Source of the DNA: Pogostemon cablin
Lineage: Eukaryota; Streptophyta; Magnoliopsida; Lamiales; Lamiaceae
Assembly (NCBI GenBank): GCA_023678885.1
Contig: CM042966.1
Location: forward strand, 28,038,028 to 28,102,027
DNA length: 64,000 bases
Direction of reading: 5' to 3'
Positions 36,316-48,309 of this stretch are shown in pieces. The notes below the pieces were generated by a model that searched no databases, had not been told where the DNA came from, and saw only the letters and a program-made list of their open reading frames with translations. The translations under genes were made by a program, and so were the position numbers. Numbering within the stretch: the first letter of the stretch is position 1; every line of letters begins with the position of its first letter.

Positions 36316-36733
36316 TATGAGACGGGTTATTTGTGAGGCGGGCGTGAGACGGGTCAACTCATCACTAAAGAATGTCCATTATTTAGATAAAATATGTTTA
36401 ATGGTTGTTAAAGTGTGTTTTCTAAAATATGCTGGATTATACATTAAAATATTATTTTAGTGTATTATAATATGATTTATTATTGACATAATTTAACTAC
36501 AAATAAACATACTTTATCTATGATATCCTGATAGCATATAAGGATCTATCTGGTATAAATGAAGTAAAAGAGATACTTAAGCTGGAGTTTGATACAATGG
36601 ATCTAGGAGAAGCAAAGATGATTCTTGGAATGCTGATAGAAAGAAATAGGTAAGCTGTATAATAAACATACTTTAGTGATGGGTCGACCCGTATCATGCC
36701 GGTCTTACAAATAACCCGTCTCACAAGAGAATG
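36316..36733. mobile_element. foldback element with captured copia fragment
   Basis: Left arm GAGACGGGTTATTTGTGAGG ... GGGTCAACTCATCACTAAAG (to ~36375) pairs with right arm CTTTAGTGATGGGTCGACCC ... AAATAACCCGTCTCACAAGA (from ~36663). The family recurs in part at 20.9-21.1, 52.35-52.65 and near 61.87 kb. A copia reverse-transcriptase scrap sits between the arms. Confidence 0.7.
36522..36653 (+). pseudogene. Ty1/copia reverse transcriptase fragment, 43 codons
   Basis: Reads DILIAYKDLSGI ... LEFDTMDLGEAKMILGMLI and ends with TAA. The D-LGEAK-ILGM block is the conserved copia RT sequence just after the YVDD motif. Only this short piece is present. Confidence 0.75.
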
Positions 36734-37032
36734 TCTCTTATTTTTTATTTATATTATAAATTATTTATGAAATTGTTCACAACACATTTATCATTTTTCA
36801 TTAATCAGGTATTACTTTTTATTATAGAATTATAACTTTTTATTCATCTCACGGAAGTAATCCTGTAATTACAATTAGGCAAAGACTTGTGTTAGATTGT
36901 TTAACAGGATTTGTGAGACGGATAAATACTGATAACCTTTATAATGGAAAGTGATATTCAATTGATGAAAAATGTTAATATTGTTGTGCACTATTTCACG
37001 GACAATTTATAGTAGTATAAATGAAAAGTGAT

Positions 37033-37328
37033 GCTCCATCCGTCCCAAGAATAATTGCACACTTTCTATTTTGGTATCTTCAAAGAATATTTGGACATCC
37101 TAAAAATGAAAACAATATACAATATCAATAACTTTATAATACTATAATATTACAAAAATGTCACCTTATTTTTACACACAATTTAGTCATAATAAACTAC
37201 TATCATATACTTAATTTTATTAAATTATCCAAAATACTCATTCTTTTTCTTACATCATTATAAAACAAAGTTATTTTTCTTAAATTATGTGCTATCAAAT
37301 ACATATATATATTTATGAGATGGAGGGA
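37033..37328. repeat. Stowaway-type MITE
   Basis: CTCCATCCGTCCCAAG at the left, degraded ATGAGATGGAGGGAA at the right. Interior matches the 23.5-23.8 kb element. Confidence 0.65.
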
Positions 37329-37522
37329 ATAATATTTTGAAAGAATAATAATAATATTTTTAATAAAAATTGATAATTAATTACGAAATCATAAGATAAT
37401 CTAACGGTGGAACGGTATCACATAACTCAGTCCATACATGTAATGTGATGAATTTAATTTGAAATATTTGATGATTAAACCACTTAGACAACACAATAAA
37501 TCAAATATTCAGATATATAATA

Positions 37523-37776
37523 CTCTCTCTATCCCGCGTTAAGGTTTACGTTTTCTATTTTTTGTTGTTCCAAGTTAAGGTTTACGTTTCTTTTTTTGTC
37601 AAGTTCGATCCATAAAAAACAATTAATTATTTCATATAGAACCCACACACAACACTAATACAACTACACACTTCACATTAAATATTATTTTTCTTACCTT
37701 ACTAGACATTAAAATATTATATCTCTTAATTTACATGCAAAAAATAAGTGTAAATGTTAACGCGGGACGGAGGGAG
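37523..37776. repeat. Stowaway-type MITE
   Basis: CTCTCTCTATCCCGCGTTAA at the left, TTAACGCGGGACGGAGGGAG at the right, TA-flanked; 254 bp. Confidence 0.75.
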
Positions 37777-37974
37777 TATAATATAAATATTGAAAAATTT
37801 AGTGCGCATGTTCTGTGTTAATAAAATGAGAAATGCAATCTGATGCCCAAACACATTTTGAAAAATGCAAAAATATCTACTTTGACTAAAAATAAGCAAA
37901 AATGCCCACTTTAAATATAAGTTTACTGATTTATCCCTACTCTGTATGTGTCGGCCTTTTCAGACCTAATATGA

Positions 37975-38515
37975 AGACAAAGACCGAGTGAGTTGGAGTT
38001 ATTATTAAAAGTGAGACTTTTATAATTAATAAACAATTAAACTCCCACTCAAAGGCCGAGTGATCGAGTGAAAGTTTATTAAGATTAGTAATTTTTATAA
38101 TTAATAAACAATTATGATCCCAGTCAAAGACTAGAGACCGAGTGAAAAAAAATGAGAATTCAAATGCAAAGACTGAGTGACCGAACTGTAAAAAATAGAA
38201 TTGTATGTCATATAATGCAAAGACCGAGTGACCAAGTGCAAAGATCGATTGGCCAAGTGACCGAGCTATAAAAAATAGAATTGTATCTACATAATGCAAA
38301 AACCGAGTGACCGAATGCAAAGACTGAGTGATCGAGTTGCAAAAAATAAAATTGTATTCCACATAATGCAAAGATCGAGTGACCGAGTGACTGAGCTGTA
38401 AAAAAATAGAATTGCATTCCACATAATGCAAAGATCGAGTGACTAAGTGATCGAGCTGTAAAAAAATAGAATTATATTCCACATAACGCGAAGATCGAGT
38501 GATTGAGTGACCGAA
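37975..38515. repeat. minisatellite with ~60-bp unit (GATCGAGTGACCGAGTG)
   Basis: From about 38150 to 38515 units of roughly 50-75 bp repeat five to six times: CAAAGATCGAGTGACCGAG then TGTAAAAAAATAGAATT and CCACATAATG. Earlier related pieces (GACCGAGTGAGTTGG, AGACCGAGTG) start at 37980. The unit gives a 181-codon minus-strand ORF that is a repeat artefact. Confidence 0.8.
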
Positions 38516-38737
38516 TAAATAGGAGTCAAACTAACTCCATGTCAGTAAATAGATATTCTCAAAATTGCCTCAAAAGTGGACATCTCTGCATATTTTGAGC
38601 TGGACCGAGCACTTTTGTTCAAATTATATTAAAAATGAGCACTATGGCACCGGCCCATAATAAAATTGTGTGTATTTTGCAACTCGTGAGTAGTATAGGA
38701 TGTATTGAATAGTTACCCTAACTTTAAATTTGTTTAG

Positions 38738-38965
38738 GCAAAATCTTGTATGCCATGGGGCATCGTGCGCTCAAATACTCTTTATTATTAAATGATATAT
38801 CATTTAGTATAAGAGCGTGTACCTGAAAAATAGAAAAAGAAAATATATACCTTTTAAAACAAAATGTTGTACCCTTATTAATTAAGTGTATATCCTTTAT
38901 AACAAAATATTGTACCCTTACAAACTTTGTGCACCTGGAGACACAAGAGACCAACTCTTTGTTAT
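38738..38965. repeat. dispersed repeat, copy 2
   Basis: Second copy of the repeat at 29735-30035 (GCGCTCAAAT, TTAAATGATATATCATTTAG, AAGAGACCAACTCTTTG). Confidence 0.5.
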
Positions 38966-39690
38966 ATAATGTAATAAACCCTATTTTTTTAAAATTACTC
39001 TTTAATATATAAAAAGTTACTCTTCGAAGAGTAATAATTTTTATACAGAAAAGTAATAATTCATGTCTCTAAAGAGTAGTTTTTCATGTACTAAAGAGTA
39101 ATCGATAAATCAGGGTTTACAAGAATAAAGAGTAATTTTTTAATTTAGAAGAGTAACAATTTATGTGTCTAAAAATTAATTTTCATGTATTTAAGAATAA
39201 CATGATTTACATATATAAACATATGTAAACCTGATTTATACATGTGTTTGTATTTTATTTTATGATTCTATTCTTTCCATTTTAATCCCTGTCAATAATT
39301 TTCATTTATTTTTCTCCTGTATTTTATTTAACTTTATATTATCTGTTCTTTGTAGTATGGGCAAGTATATTCTTACCTCAATTTTTTATTAAATTTTTTT
39401 TACTTAGAAACTTTTTTTTTTAAATTTTATTTATATATCGCTTCTGGACCAAGAATGCAGTGAATGTGTTCAAATTATCTTTTGAAGCCTAAAAAAAAGA
39501 TTTAAAAGTTTGTTCGATGCTCTTAATTTATTTATTTGTATGTATTTTAGGAGTGTTTTAAAGCCATTAAAGTTCACTTAATATCAATTTAGTTTAATAA
39601 TTTTAATTGAATCAATTTTAGTTCTACAATCATTTTAATTTTTTATGCCAACTTTTAAATTTCCAACTTTTCATTATTTTATAATCGGGG
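38966..39690. other. AT-rich intergenic DNA, no gene seen
   Basis: 39,000-39,200 has loose repeats of AAAGAGTAA. No coding or RNA features recognised. Confidence 0.55.
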
Positions 39691-40140
39691 TAATTATTGT
39701 TAGATACATTGAAATCTCCTTAATTACTAAAATATACAAGCTTAAAAAATATTACTATTAACTATATAAATATGTAGTGATATTCCAACTTTACCCTTAC
39801 AATATGCTGCACACAAACAGTTACGCTGCACACAATCATTTACGTTATGTGCAGCAAATGTTATGAAAAAAAAATTATGTGCAGCAAAAATAATACATCC
39901 AACAATAAATATAATGTGCAGTAAAAAAAATCGTAAATGTTATATGCAGTAAAAAAAAGTCATAAATGTTATTTGCAGCAAAAATATATATGTGCAGCAA
40001 AAAAAAGTTATTAGGTCATACTCATTAAGTTTGGAGTATATTGGATAATTGATCTTAATATTTTGTATCTAGAAGTAATTATTTTAAATTGATGTATCTC
40101 ATAGTAATAATATGTTAATATGTACTAAGTGTGATTATTC
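39690..40140. repeat. dispersed element with GTGCAGCAAAA repeats, copy 1
   Basis: TTACCCTTACAATATGCTGC is followed by several TTATGTGCAGCAAAA units, then TTTTGTATCTAGAAGTAATT and TGTATCTCATAGTAATAATA. The same order occurs at 51851-52275. Confidence 0.55.
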
Positions 40141-40415
40141 CTTTATAATCCAATATCAATTATGTAACCTTTTTTTAAAAATGCAAAAATTGAAAATTTA
40201 AATAGTAACCTCATTAAAATTGAGGTGAAAGGGATTAAAATTGAAGAAAGTTTTTTTAAAAGTATATCTAATATTATATCAAATAAAAATCACAACATAC
40301 AAACTCTATTCATAAAACTGCACACACTTAAAGTAGTTATGTTATGTTTTAGAAAAATAACATGAATATATTACACCCCTAAGTTTAAAAGCTCAAAATT
40401 TGTCATTTTGGAAGT

Positions 40416-42405
40416 TCAAGAACTAACATGATCAAGTACAGTTATACATTTGTTCAATATCTCAGCTGCTTGATCCATTTCCTGTTTGGAGATGATCAAC
40501 GGTGGAACGATCCGAACCACGTTCCCTTTCCCGGCTGTTAAAACGAGTAGGCCGGCTTGTTGGCACGCCTCCACCAACGGGGAGGCGGCCACATCCAGCT
40601 CTACACCGATGATGAGTCCAACCCTCGTATTTCTTTAACATGAGAGTTTGTTCCTAGCTTTTCAAATAGCAACTCTTTGAAATACTGACCTTTTTCCCTA
40701 ACACTGGCTAAAAAGCTTGGATCTGATATTTTATCTAGCACTGTAATTCCAGCATTGCATACGAGAGGGTTACCTGCGAATGTGCAGCCATGATCTCCGT
40801 AATTAATGGCGGAAGCAACCCTTTCCGTGACCAGCACAGCTCCGATGGGATGACCTCCAGCTAGAGGCTTGGCAAGCGTCATTAGATCCGGGTACACACC
40901 ATATGCTTCGTGAGCCCAAAGATAGCCTGTTCGCCCTAAGCCACATTGTACCTATGGTGCACAAAGAAGTCCAACTATCATGAACATCAAATACAAACGT
41001 GAGCAAATAAACCATGAACCAAACACTCCAACATATAGATCTTGTATCATGAACCATAATCTTCTCCACTATCTTGGTAGTTAATTCAAATTAGCATTTC
41101 TCCATTAATGTAATCAACACCAAAAATTCAAAGCATCATTCAGTAAAATGATTACCTCATCGAATACAAGAAGACATCCAGCATCATCACAAGCAGTACG
41201 CAAAGATTGCAAGAATTCCTTGGTTGTGCTGTATATACCACCCTCCCCTTGAATCGGTTCGACAAACACAGCAGCAATTTTTTCACTCTTAATCAGCTCT
41301 ACTGTTGCTTGAGTATCACCATATTCGAAGAAAGTTACCCCTGGCATGACAGGTTCAAATGGCGTTCTGTAATGCTCTTTGCTCGTTAGCGCGAGAGCAC
41401 CCATTGTTCTACCATGAAAGCAATTGGAGAAGGCAATAAACTCCATGGGCGGATCTTTTTCGTTGGGACGTGAATATCTTTGAAACTTTCTTGCAAACTT
41501 AATTGCAGCCTCGTTGGCCTCAGTTCCCGAATTGCAAAAGAATACACGATCAGCAAACGAACCAGTAACCAGACGTTTTGCAAGCTCTACCTGCAGAAGA
41601 AGCAACACTTAAACTACATGGTTTATCACATCAAACGTAAAATCGAAAGTCCAGAAAACCAACTCCGATATGACATCAAACCAAGATCAATAAACAGCAC
41701 AAGAATTGAATTAATTACTTAGTCCTGACAAGATTCAAAGAACACTTAAATCTTGCAATGTTCTTGATCCAGGAGGATTAAGGTCCAAAATACAATGCAT
41801 AGATCATACCAATTACCTTATTATTAAACTACCATAAGTTTTCCATTAATCAGTAACATGATAGAACAGAAACATCCAATACAAACAGGGTAATACACTA
41901 TTGTTCTTCCTGAAAATTGACAAGATAATAAAAATCGAATGATGCACTTCCATAATTCAAAGATGCATGTAAATTGTAATAATTAGAAAAAAGAAAAGAA
42001 AATGTACCTGGGGAATAAAGTAGTAGACATTGCTAACGTGCGCGAGCACAGCAGCTTGGTGCGTGACAGAGCGCACCCAATCGGGATCCCCATGGCCGAG
42101 AGCGTTAACGGCAATACCTGAAGTCAAATCCAGATACTCTCGCCCTTCGACATCGAACAATTTACATCCTATGCCACTGGACAACACCACCGAGCGTAAG
42201 TCCCGACGATAAATTTCTTTTCGTCGGCGATAATTTCGGAGGTCCTCTTGGACGGATTTAGGTTGGAATCGGGTGGGCGCACGTCCACACTGAGGCATGC
42301 CTTGGAGTAATTGGTGGAGTTGAGGGTTAGGGAGCGGTGGAGGTGGAGGTGGAGGTGAAGGTGGAGGGAGGAAGACAGAGAATTGTTGAGAGGGAAGCAG
42401 CTCAT
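40416..42405 (-). CDS. acetylornithine aminotransferase, chloroplastic; reading frame broken twice
   Basis: Three exons on the minus strand: 42405-42008, 41590-41156 and 40951-40416. The enzyme transfers an amino group to N-acetylglutamate semialdehyde in plastid arginine synthesis and uses PLP. Seen: a Ser/Leu/His-rich N-terminus fit for a plastid transit peptide, GREYLDLTSGIAVNALGHG, FCNSGTEANEAAIKFARK, VEPIQGEGGIY, FDEVQCGLGRTG across the exon 2-3 junction, and AKPLAGG with the PLP lysine. Frame 1 fails at about 42190, between GTYAR and VVLSSG, where the family has two extra residues (a 7-nt loss, or 1 nt if those residues are absent). Frame fails again at about 40620 (one G lost in a G run before the GLIIGVELD-like region). 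With both gaps allowed the protein would be ~458 aa, the family length. It is either a decaying gene or has consensus errors. The start is the first ATG, 42405; a TTG upstream is not used. Confidence 0.85.
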
Positions 42406-43063
42406 ATTTTGATACGAAGCCAATTACCGCTTCTTCTTCTTCTCTTCTCCAATACTGGTTAGGGTTGCGTGGTGGTGGGCGGTGGAGTAGTACAAGTAAC
42501 GGTCAATTGGATCGCATATAGTTTGTCAATATCATATTAATATTCTTCTTTGCATAAATCACACGTCTTCATCGGTATTCACTATCAATATTAATATATA
42601 GTTTTAAGTACCAATATAAATACTTTAATAATAGATAAATTTCTCTCGACTCATGTATATCCATGTCACCAAAAAATTTCCTCTCATCTTTAGTACATCA
42701 ATTCCTTTTGAAATCTAGACATGTTATCATTATTGTAAATTATGCAAAGCTTTCTTTAGGGGAAAAATACTTAAAGCACAACTTGAGATCTTGTCATCAT
42801 CAATATATTTTCATTTCATTCATAACTTGGGTAAAATTCAGGGCGTAATAACTGATGACCCTCCAAAAGAATCTCCTAGGACGTATATACACCATCATTG
42901 AGAATCAACAGAACACACATGACACACCCGATCTCCATCTTCTTCACAATCTCCCTACCATCACTTCGTCAAACAACTATGAATTCAAATATGCAATGAG
43001 CAGCGTTTCGGTTAGAGCAGCCTGGTAATGCGAAAGTAGGGATGCTAACTAGCAGCCGCCACT

Positions 43064-46000
43064 TCACTTCTTGTTTCTTCTTCGATTGGCTGACTTTGTG
43101 CCGTTGCCACTTTTAGAAGAGGATGATTCTGCAACTACAGAATTGAAGTGGCTATCCTTGAGCTCGTTCGGGGTGGATTGATGTTGCTCTGCGCTCTGAG
43201 TTTCTAGCGATGCCATCATACTTCTTAGCTGCATGCAAGTATTCGGAAAGTCAAATATTCATCAGGGATCGAGAACCTTTTGATCAAATAACATTTTTGT
43301 GCTGACTGCAAAGCAATGTTACATAAGGCGTCAGACACCCGCTGAGGCCGATGTGGATAAAAATAGGGTGAGAGACTGGAGACAGTAAAGAGCCAAGATG
43401 AGCAAAGGTATTATACCTGCTCCTCCAATTCTTCAATCTTTTTGTCCTTCACTCTCATAAGCTTCTTCTCACTAATATTAATTAAAAAAAAAAAAAAAAC
43501 AAGTTAAGACCCTTAACATCTCCTGGAGGGGAAATAAAAGTCCCAAGCTACAGCGCCATCTAAAGCAGAAAAGATCCGAGGCAAAGTAAACATGTACACG
43601 AAGGTCTAATCTTTATAAATATGAAATTTTGCTGAGTAATTCTCCATATGGTAGAAGCGTATATGGTTTCACAACACTTTCACAATTAACAGTGATTTTG
43701 TACAGCTAACAAAGTTGAACAGAGGTGCAGGAAAGTGATTTTTTTATGAATGATATACATCTATTAAATTTCCATTGACAGATAGTAGTATCTCTAGATT
43801 AATGGAAACATACAAAAACCAGTCAGGTTTCACTTAATAAATGCCCACAATATTAATGCAACTTAAAAAGTACTTGTTCACATTCATGCCTAGTAGGAGG
43901 AGAAGTCTTCAAACAAGATAAAATAAAACCACAAAATGTCTACGACCTCCAAAAATTTGAATCAATTAAGAGCAAGTTTGGGGCAAGTAGAGTTATGTTT
44001 AGTTATAGATCTACATATATGTATGCATTCTGAAGCCGAACCCCTGAACTCGTAAGTGAACCTAAGACGTGTGAAATCTTTAATGTTGTACATCTAATCC
44101 TGGATGGAGTATATTACCTTTTCTCAATCTCCATAATCTTTGATTCCCATATGCCTTGGTTCTTTGAAAGATTGTCATTTATCTAAATAAACAAAAGCAC
44201 CACAAGTAAGATAAATAAATAGCCCATGTCTTCCTTTTTCTCTTTTCTAATTATTATTTCATTGTTGGAATATGTCATCAAAATCAAAAATTGGCAATAA
44301 ACATTGATATATTAAAAAATGGACAAACCTCATCAAGAAATTTCTTTTCTTCAATGTATTTATCCAGCTTCGCCTGCAATTTTAGCAATTTTGGGTTTTG
44401 ACTCAAAGCCTTCTTAACAGCTGTAGAAGATTCTCTTTCAGCATCTTCTTCAAATTGTTGCAGCTTAGACTCATAATACTGTCACCAAAATGCAGAGAGC
44501 TTGAAGAGTAAGTAAACACAGTGTTGTCCTCAAAATATGATAAACAGAACATACTGTCACCGGAAGAAACTCTGATATTTCAACAAATAATGTCATCAGC
44601 TAGATAAAAATAAATGTGCCTTGAAGATGTAATGCTGTGACTGATTAATAAAGAGAGGAACTTACATTTTTCTGGCTTTCAAGTTGTGAAATAAGAAGCT
44701 CATTGTATTCATTCTTTATCTGTAACAGAAATATTATAAACATGAAGGAACAACAACAAAATGGCAAGGGAATCAAATAAACGTCAAAACAAGGTAGATG
44801 ACAAAAGAATTCAAATATTACATATTCAACTTGATTATCCAAAGTGTCACTGTTTTCCATACAATCACTGTAACCATCACTGTTATGTAAGCAATGGTGG
44901 TTTAACTCAACCAATTTTCCATCAGTTTTAGATTGGATCAAGCGATGAACATAGTTGTCACCAGCATAATCCCACACACGTTGTGTTTCCAGTTCAATTG
45001 AATAGCAATGTTCTGTTTCTTCCCAATGACTGATGGCATGCCCTTCCCTGTACCTATTACATGATGAAAAGCAACATAAAAGTATTACTTTTTTTCTTAA
45101 CAGTCATTACTAATTTCTTTAATATCATAGGACATAAATTCCTTTAATGAAGACAGACAATATACCTTCCACAGCCAACAAAGCCACACATGATACACAT
45201 CCAAAGATTTTCTGATGTTTGACAAATATAGCATGTTGACTTCTCAGGCTGTTGCTGGCAGTATCGGCACACCTGAACAAGATGCAGTCGGAGAATTAAT
45301 CTACACAGAATTTATAAAAGGCATTGTCAATTAAAGAAAAAACACTTTGCACTGCATCCCCCATAGTTCTAACTGCATAGTGATGATACATAAATTCAAG
45401 GTTAATCAAGAAACCAAACTACTCCAAATCGCTTGAAGAACTTCGAATTCAATCACAAACACAAGTTTTGACTTAAACTTGACTTACACAAGTCATTCCC
45501 TAGAGCAGCTGTAAATTCAAGTAGATCACTTCCAAAGAAGAATCAAAATTTGAATTTTTTGCCCATTCATGTAAAAGCAATCACAATATCCCTAAAGGAT
45601 AAATTTTCACTATAGAAACATTAGCACCCACCGGGCAAGAAGAATCACCCCAATTAGATATACAAGAGCAGTGAAAGGAGTGATTGCAGATTGTAGTAAG
45701 AATTCCAGCTGTATCTTGGTCCAGTCTCTCTGCAATTGACATTAATTAGAAAAGGTGACCTCAATCCAGTTGACAGGAAACTTAATTAGTTTCAATGCTT
45801 TATATGCATCAAACATATAGTATGTGAAGATGTAAACACGTTTAGACTTAAAGGAGACCTTCATGTATTGAGGAATGAATATTTAGTACCATAAATGAAA
45901 TCCATAAAAAAATATTAACATTGATACAGCAACTTAAAAGAGAGCTTTGAGAACTATGCTCTATAGGGAAGCATATTAAATGAAAACCAAAAACTAAACT

Positions 46001-47956
46001 CTCACTTATGAATAAGGGGCACATGGTTGTGATTTTAAAATTTTGTGCACACCTAATACACGCAATATAATTTCATTCTAAGTCATCTTACAGATAATCA
46101 CATAGCAAACGCTACCCATATAACCATCAAATGTAGCTCAGGCAATGTTGACAATTATTTAGAAATTGGTCAAAAAATTAACAATCCCCCAAAACCTATG
46201 ACCTATAAAAGTACAGAATCATGCACTATTTACATCTAGGAGTTAGTCAACTACAGATATTGCAGTCACTTGATAATGATCGACTTACATTGCTTCTTTG
46301 GCCTGGAGCAGGATATCCATAAGATACGATCCAAAATGTATATTGTTCTATCTTTGAATAGAAATTTCTCCATAAAAAAAAATGGGAGTTTGAAGAAGGG
46401 AAGGGGGCATGAGCCCTCCCCAAAATAGATAAAGGAGGATTAATCACATAGTTTGTGCTCCTAGAATATGACATCCTTGGATCTTTCTATTGATTATAAG
46501 AAACATCTATGGTTGGAAACATTAATACAATATTTCAATTAAGAAATTGCACATATGCTATCAAAATGTGCAAATGAAGTTCAAAATGTTACCAAGACAA
46601 ACTGCACAAGAGGGCTGCTCTATAGAGCTAGCAGCGGAAGGCTGAGAGTGCTCGATCGAACCAGTATACTGTATATCTACAGTGAAAAACATGCGACAGG
46701 TCTCCTCCTGTATACAAAAAGAGAAACAGTCAAGAATAAGGAGCGCACTTATACTTATAAGGTGAATCTCAGATAATACATACAGCACCAAAACAAATAG
46801 TACCTCGAGAGATGAAAAATGTTTTCCATTGTGATGCTTGTAAAAAGAATCTGCTGATTCTTGATCATCAAGCCTGATTAATACACTATAGCGATCATCC
46901 AACCCATCAGTCCTGCATTACCACAGTTGAAACTTAAGATGACATATTCAACTGATACCTCTTTGCCTTAACATTGATGACCAACCTGACAATTCGCATT
47001 TCCATAATGTGCTCTATAAAAGAACCACAGAATTGACAAAAATCTGCGTAAGTCATGTGATTTGGGACCCCAAGCACACATATAAGAGGCTTTCTCTCAA
47101 CCTAAAAGGCATTGAAAAGTTATATTAAAAATTCCATTGTTGAGAATAAGAGAGAGATAGACTGTCACGGACAAGAAAACAAGCCAGACAGTATATCACT
47201 CCCTCACACTTTAGCCCTATTAGGCATTGAAAGGAACTTCTACTGATTTTAGTAACCAATTTGTAAAAGCAAAGTGTAACTGCGATGTAGAAATTAAGTT
47301 GATTAATACTCACAAATGACAGTTACATGCTACCATACAGAGTATAATAGACCGACAATCACAAATGAAAGTTATATTGATAGATGAACAGAACTCTCCA
47401 GTAATGAAAGAATGATAATCTCATAATGAACATTTTTAGCAATTTAAAAATCCCTAGCTAGAAATTCTTTCTAGTAAATTTTGCAGTCCCAATATCAAGT
47501 TCTCAAGCACACACACGTCCACAACGCTTTAGTTCCAGCATCCTTCTTTCAAACTTCAGTAGCTATTAAATTTTCTTTAAGTAGAAAAGTTAAAAGCAGT
47601 AGAAGAGGCATCGCTGATTAAACTCGAAGAAATCAACTATTCCCAGTCTTCCAATTTACACAAGGAGTTAACAATTGAATTCAATGAACTCTATATCATC
47701 CTTAAAATTATTGCGGATTAAAAAATTAATAGTCGAGCCGATTTACCGGAAGTTTTTTGGAGGACGAAGCGACATCGTTCAGGAAGAGATGCATGACGCC
47801 TCTGATCTCTTCGATTCTAGGGTTACCGGAAGAGAAATGTAACACCTGTGCAGTGGAGGAATCTCCAATTGAATCAACGGCGGAAGCAGACCGGAACATA
47901 TCCTCCGGTAGAGCTCCAGCGGCGGCGCTTGAACTAGTTGAAGTCTCTTCCATCAT
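43064..47956 (-). CDS. BRIZ1/BRIZ2-like RING and ZnF-UBP E3 ligase subunit, 12 exons
   Basis: Minus-strand exons: 47956-47747, 47101-46986, 46912-46804, 46707-46593, 45729-45633, 45272-45166, 45053-44822, 44719-44666, 44478-44329, 44182-44118, 43471-43417, 43228-43064; all have GT-AG borders. The protein (~491 aa) has an N-terminal BRAP2 domain (PLICVLGVPNHMTYADFCQF ~75-95), a RING (CAVC at ~180, CNHSFHCSC, then CPVCRYC), a UBP-type zinc finger (CYICQTSENLWMCIMCGFVG, YREGHAISHWEETEHCYSIE) and a long coiled coil from ~330 to 450. Arabidopsis BRIZ1 and BRIZ2 form a heteromeric ubiquitin ligase needed for seed germination; which one this is I cannot tell. Exon 5 is one base short between HCSC and the Trp/Cys-Pro part of the RING, a frameshift. 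Two start codons in tandem (47956, 47953) are possible. Confidence 0.88.
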
Positions 47957-48309
47957 TTGTGTAAGTTCCGCGGGAGATGGCTGACTCGCCTACAGTTATA
48001 TTCGCAAAAAGTTTATTTAAAGGAAAATAAATAAATAATTATTAATTTAATTATATTTGCACCGCCTTAATTATTTATTATTATCAAAATTCAAATAATT
48101 AAATTAAATAATTATTAATTTAATTATATTTGCACCGCCTTAATTATTTATTATTATCAAAATTCAAATAATTAAATTACCCAAAATATACGAAACCGCT
48201 TTGTCTATGGAGAAACGCATTTATTCATTAAATTATGATCGTAATAAATCCTTCTTCGAATTACGCAAATCTGTAAAGGATTTTGGGAAACTGAACAAAA
48301 ATAATAGTG
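47957..48309. promoter_or_regulatory. 353-bp divergent intergenic region with 73-bp tandem duplication
   Basis: It separates the start codons of the BRIZ-like (-) and DUF247 (+) genes, so both promoters must overlap here or lie in leaders. Two copies of a 73-bp AT-rich unit containing TATATTTGCACCGCCTTAAT sit at about 48035-48180. Confidence 0.7.

Noticed and set aside
37937..38482. 181-codon minus-strand ORF
   Set aside because: It is the translation of the GACCGAGTGA minisatellite; the repeated HSVTRSLHYVE text is a by-product of the array.
37975..38515. CRISPR-like array
   Set aside because: Units are directly repeated without unique spacers and vary in length; it is a minisatellite in a plant genome.
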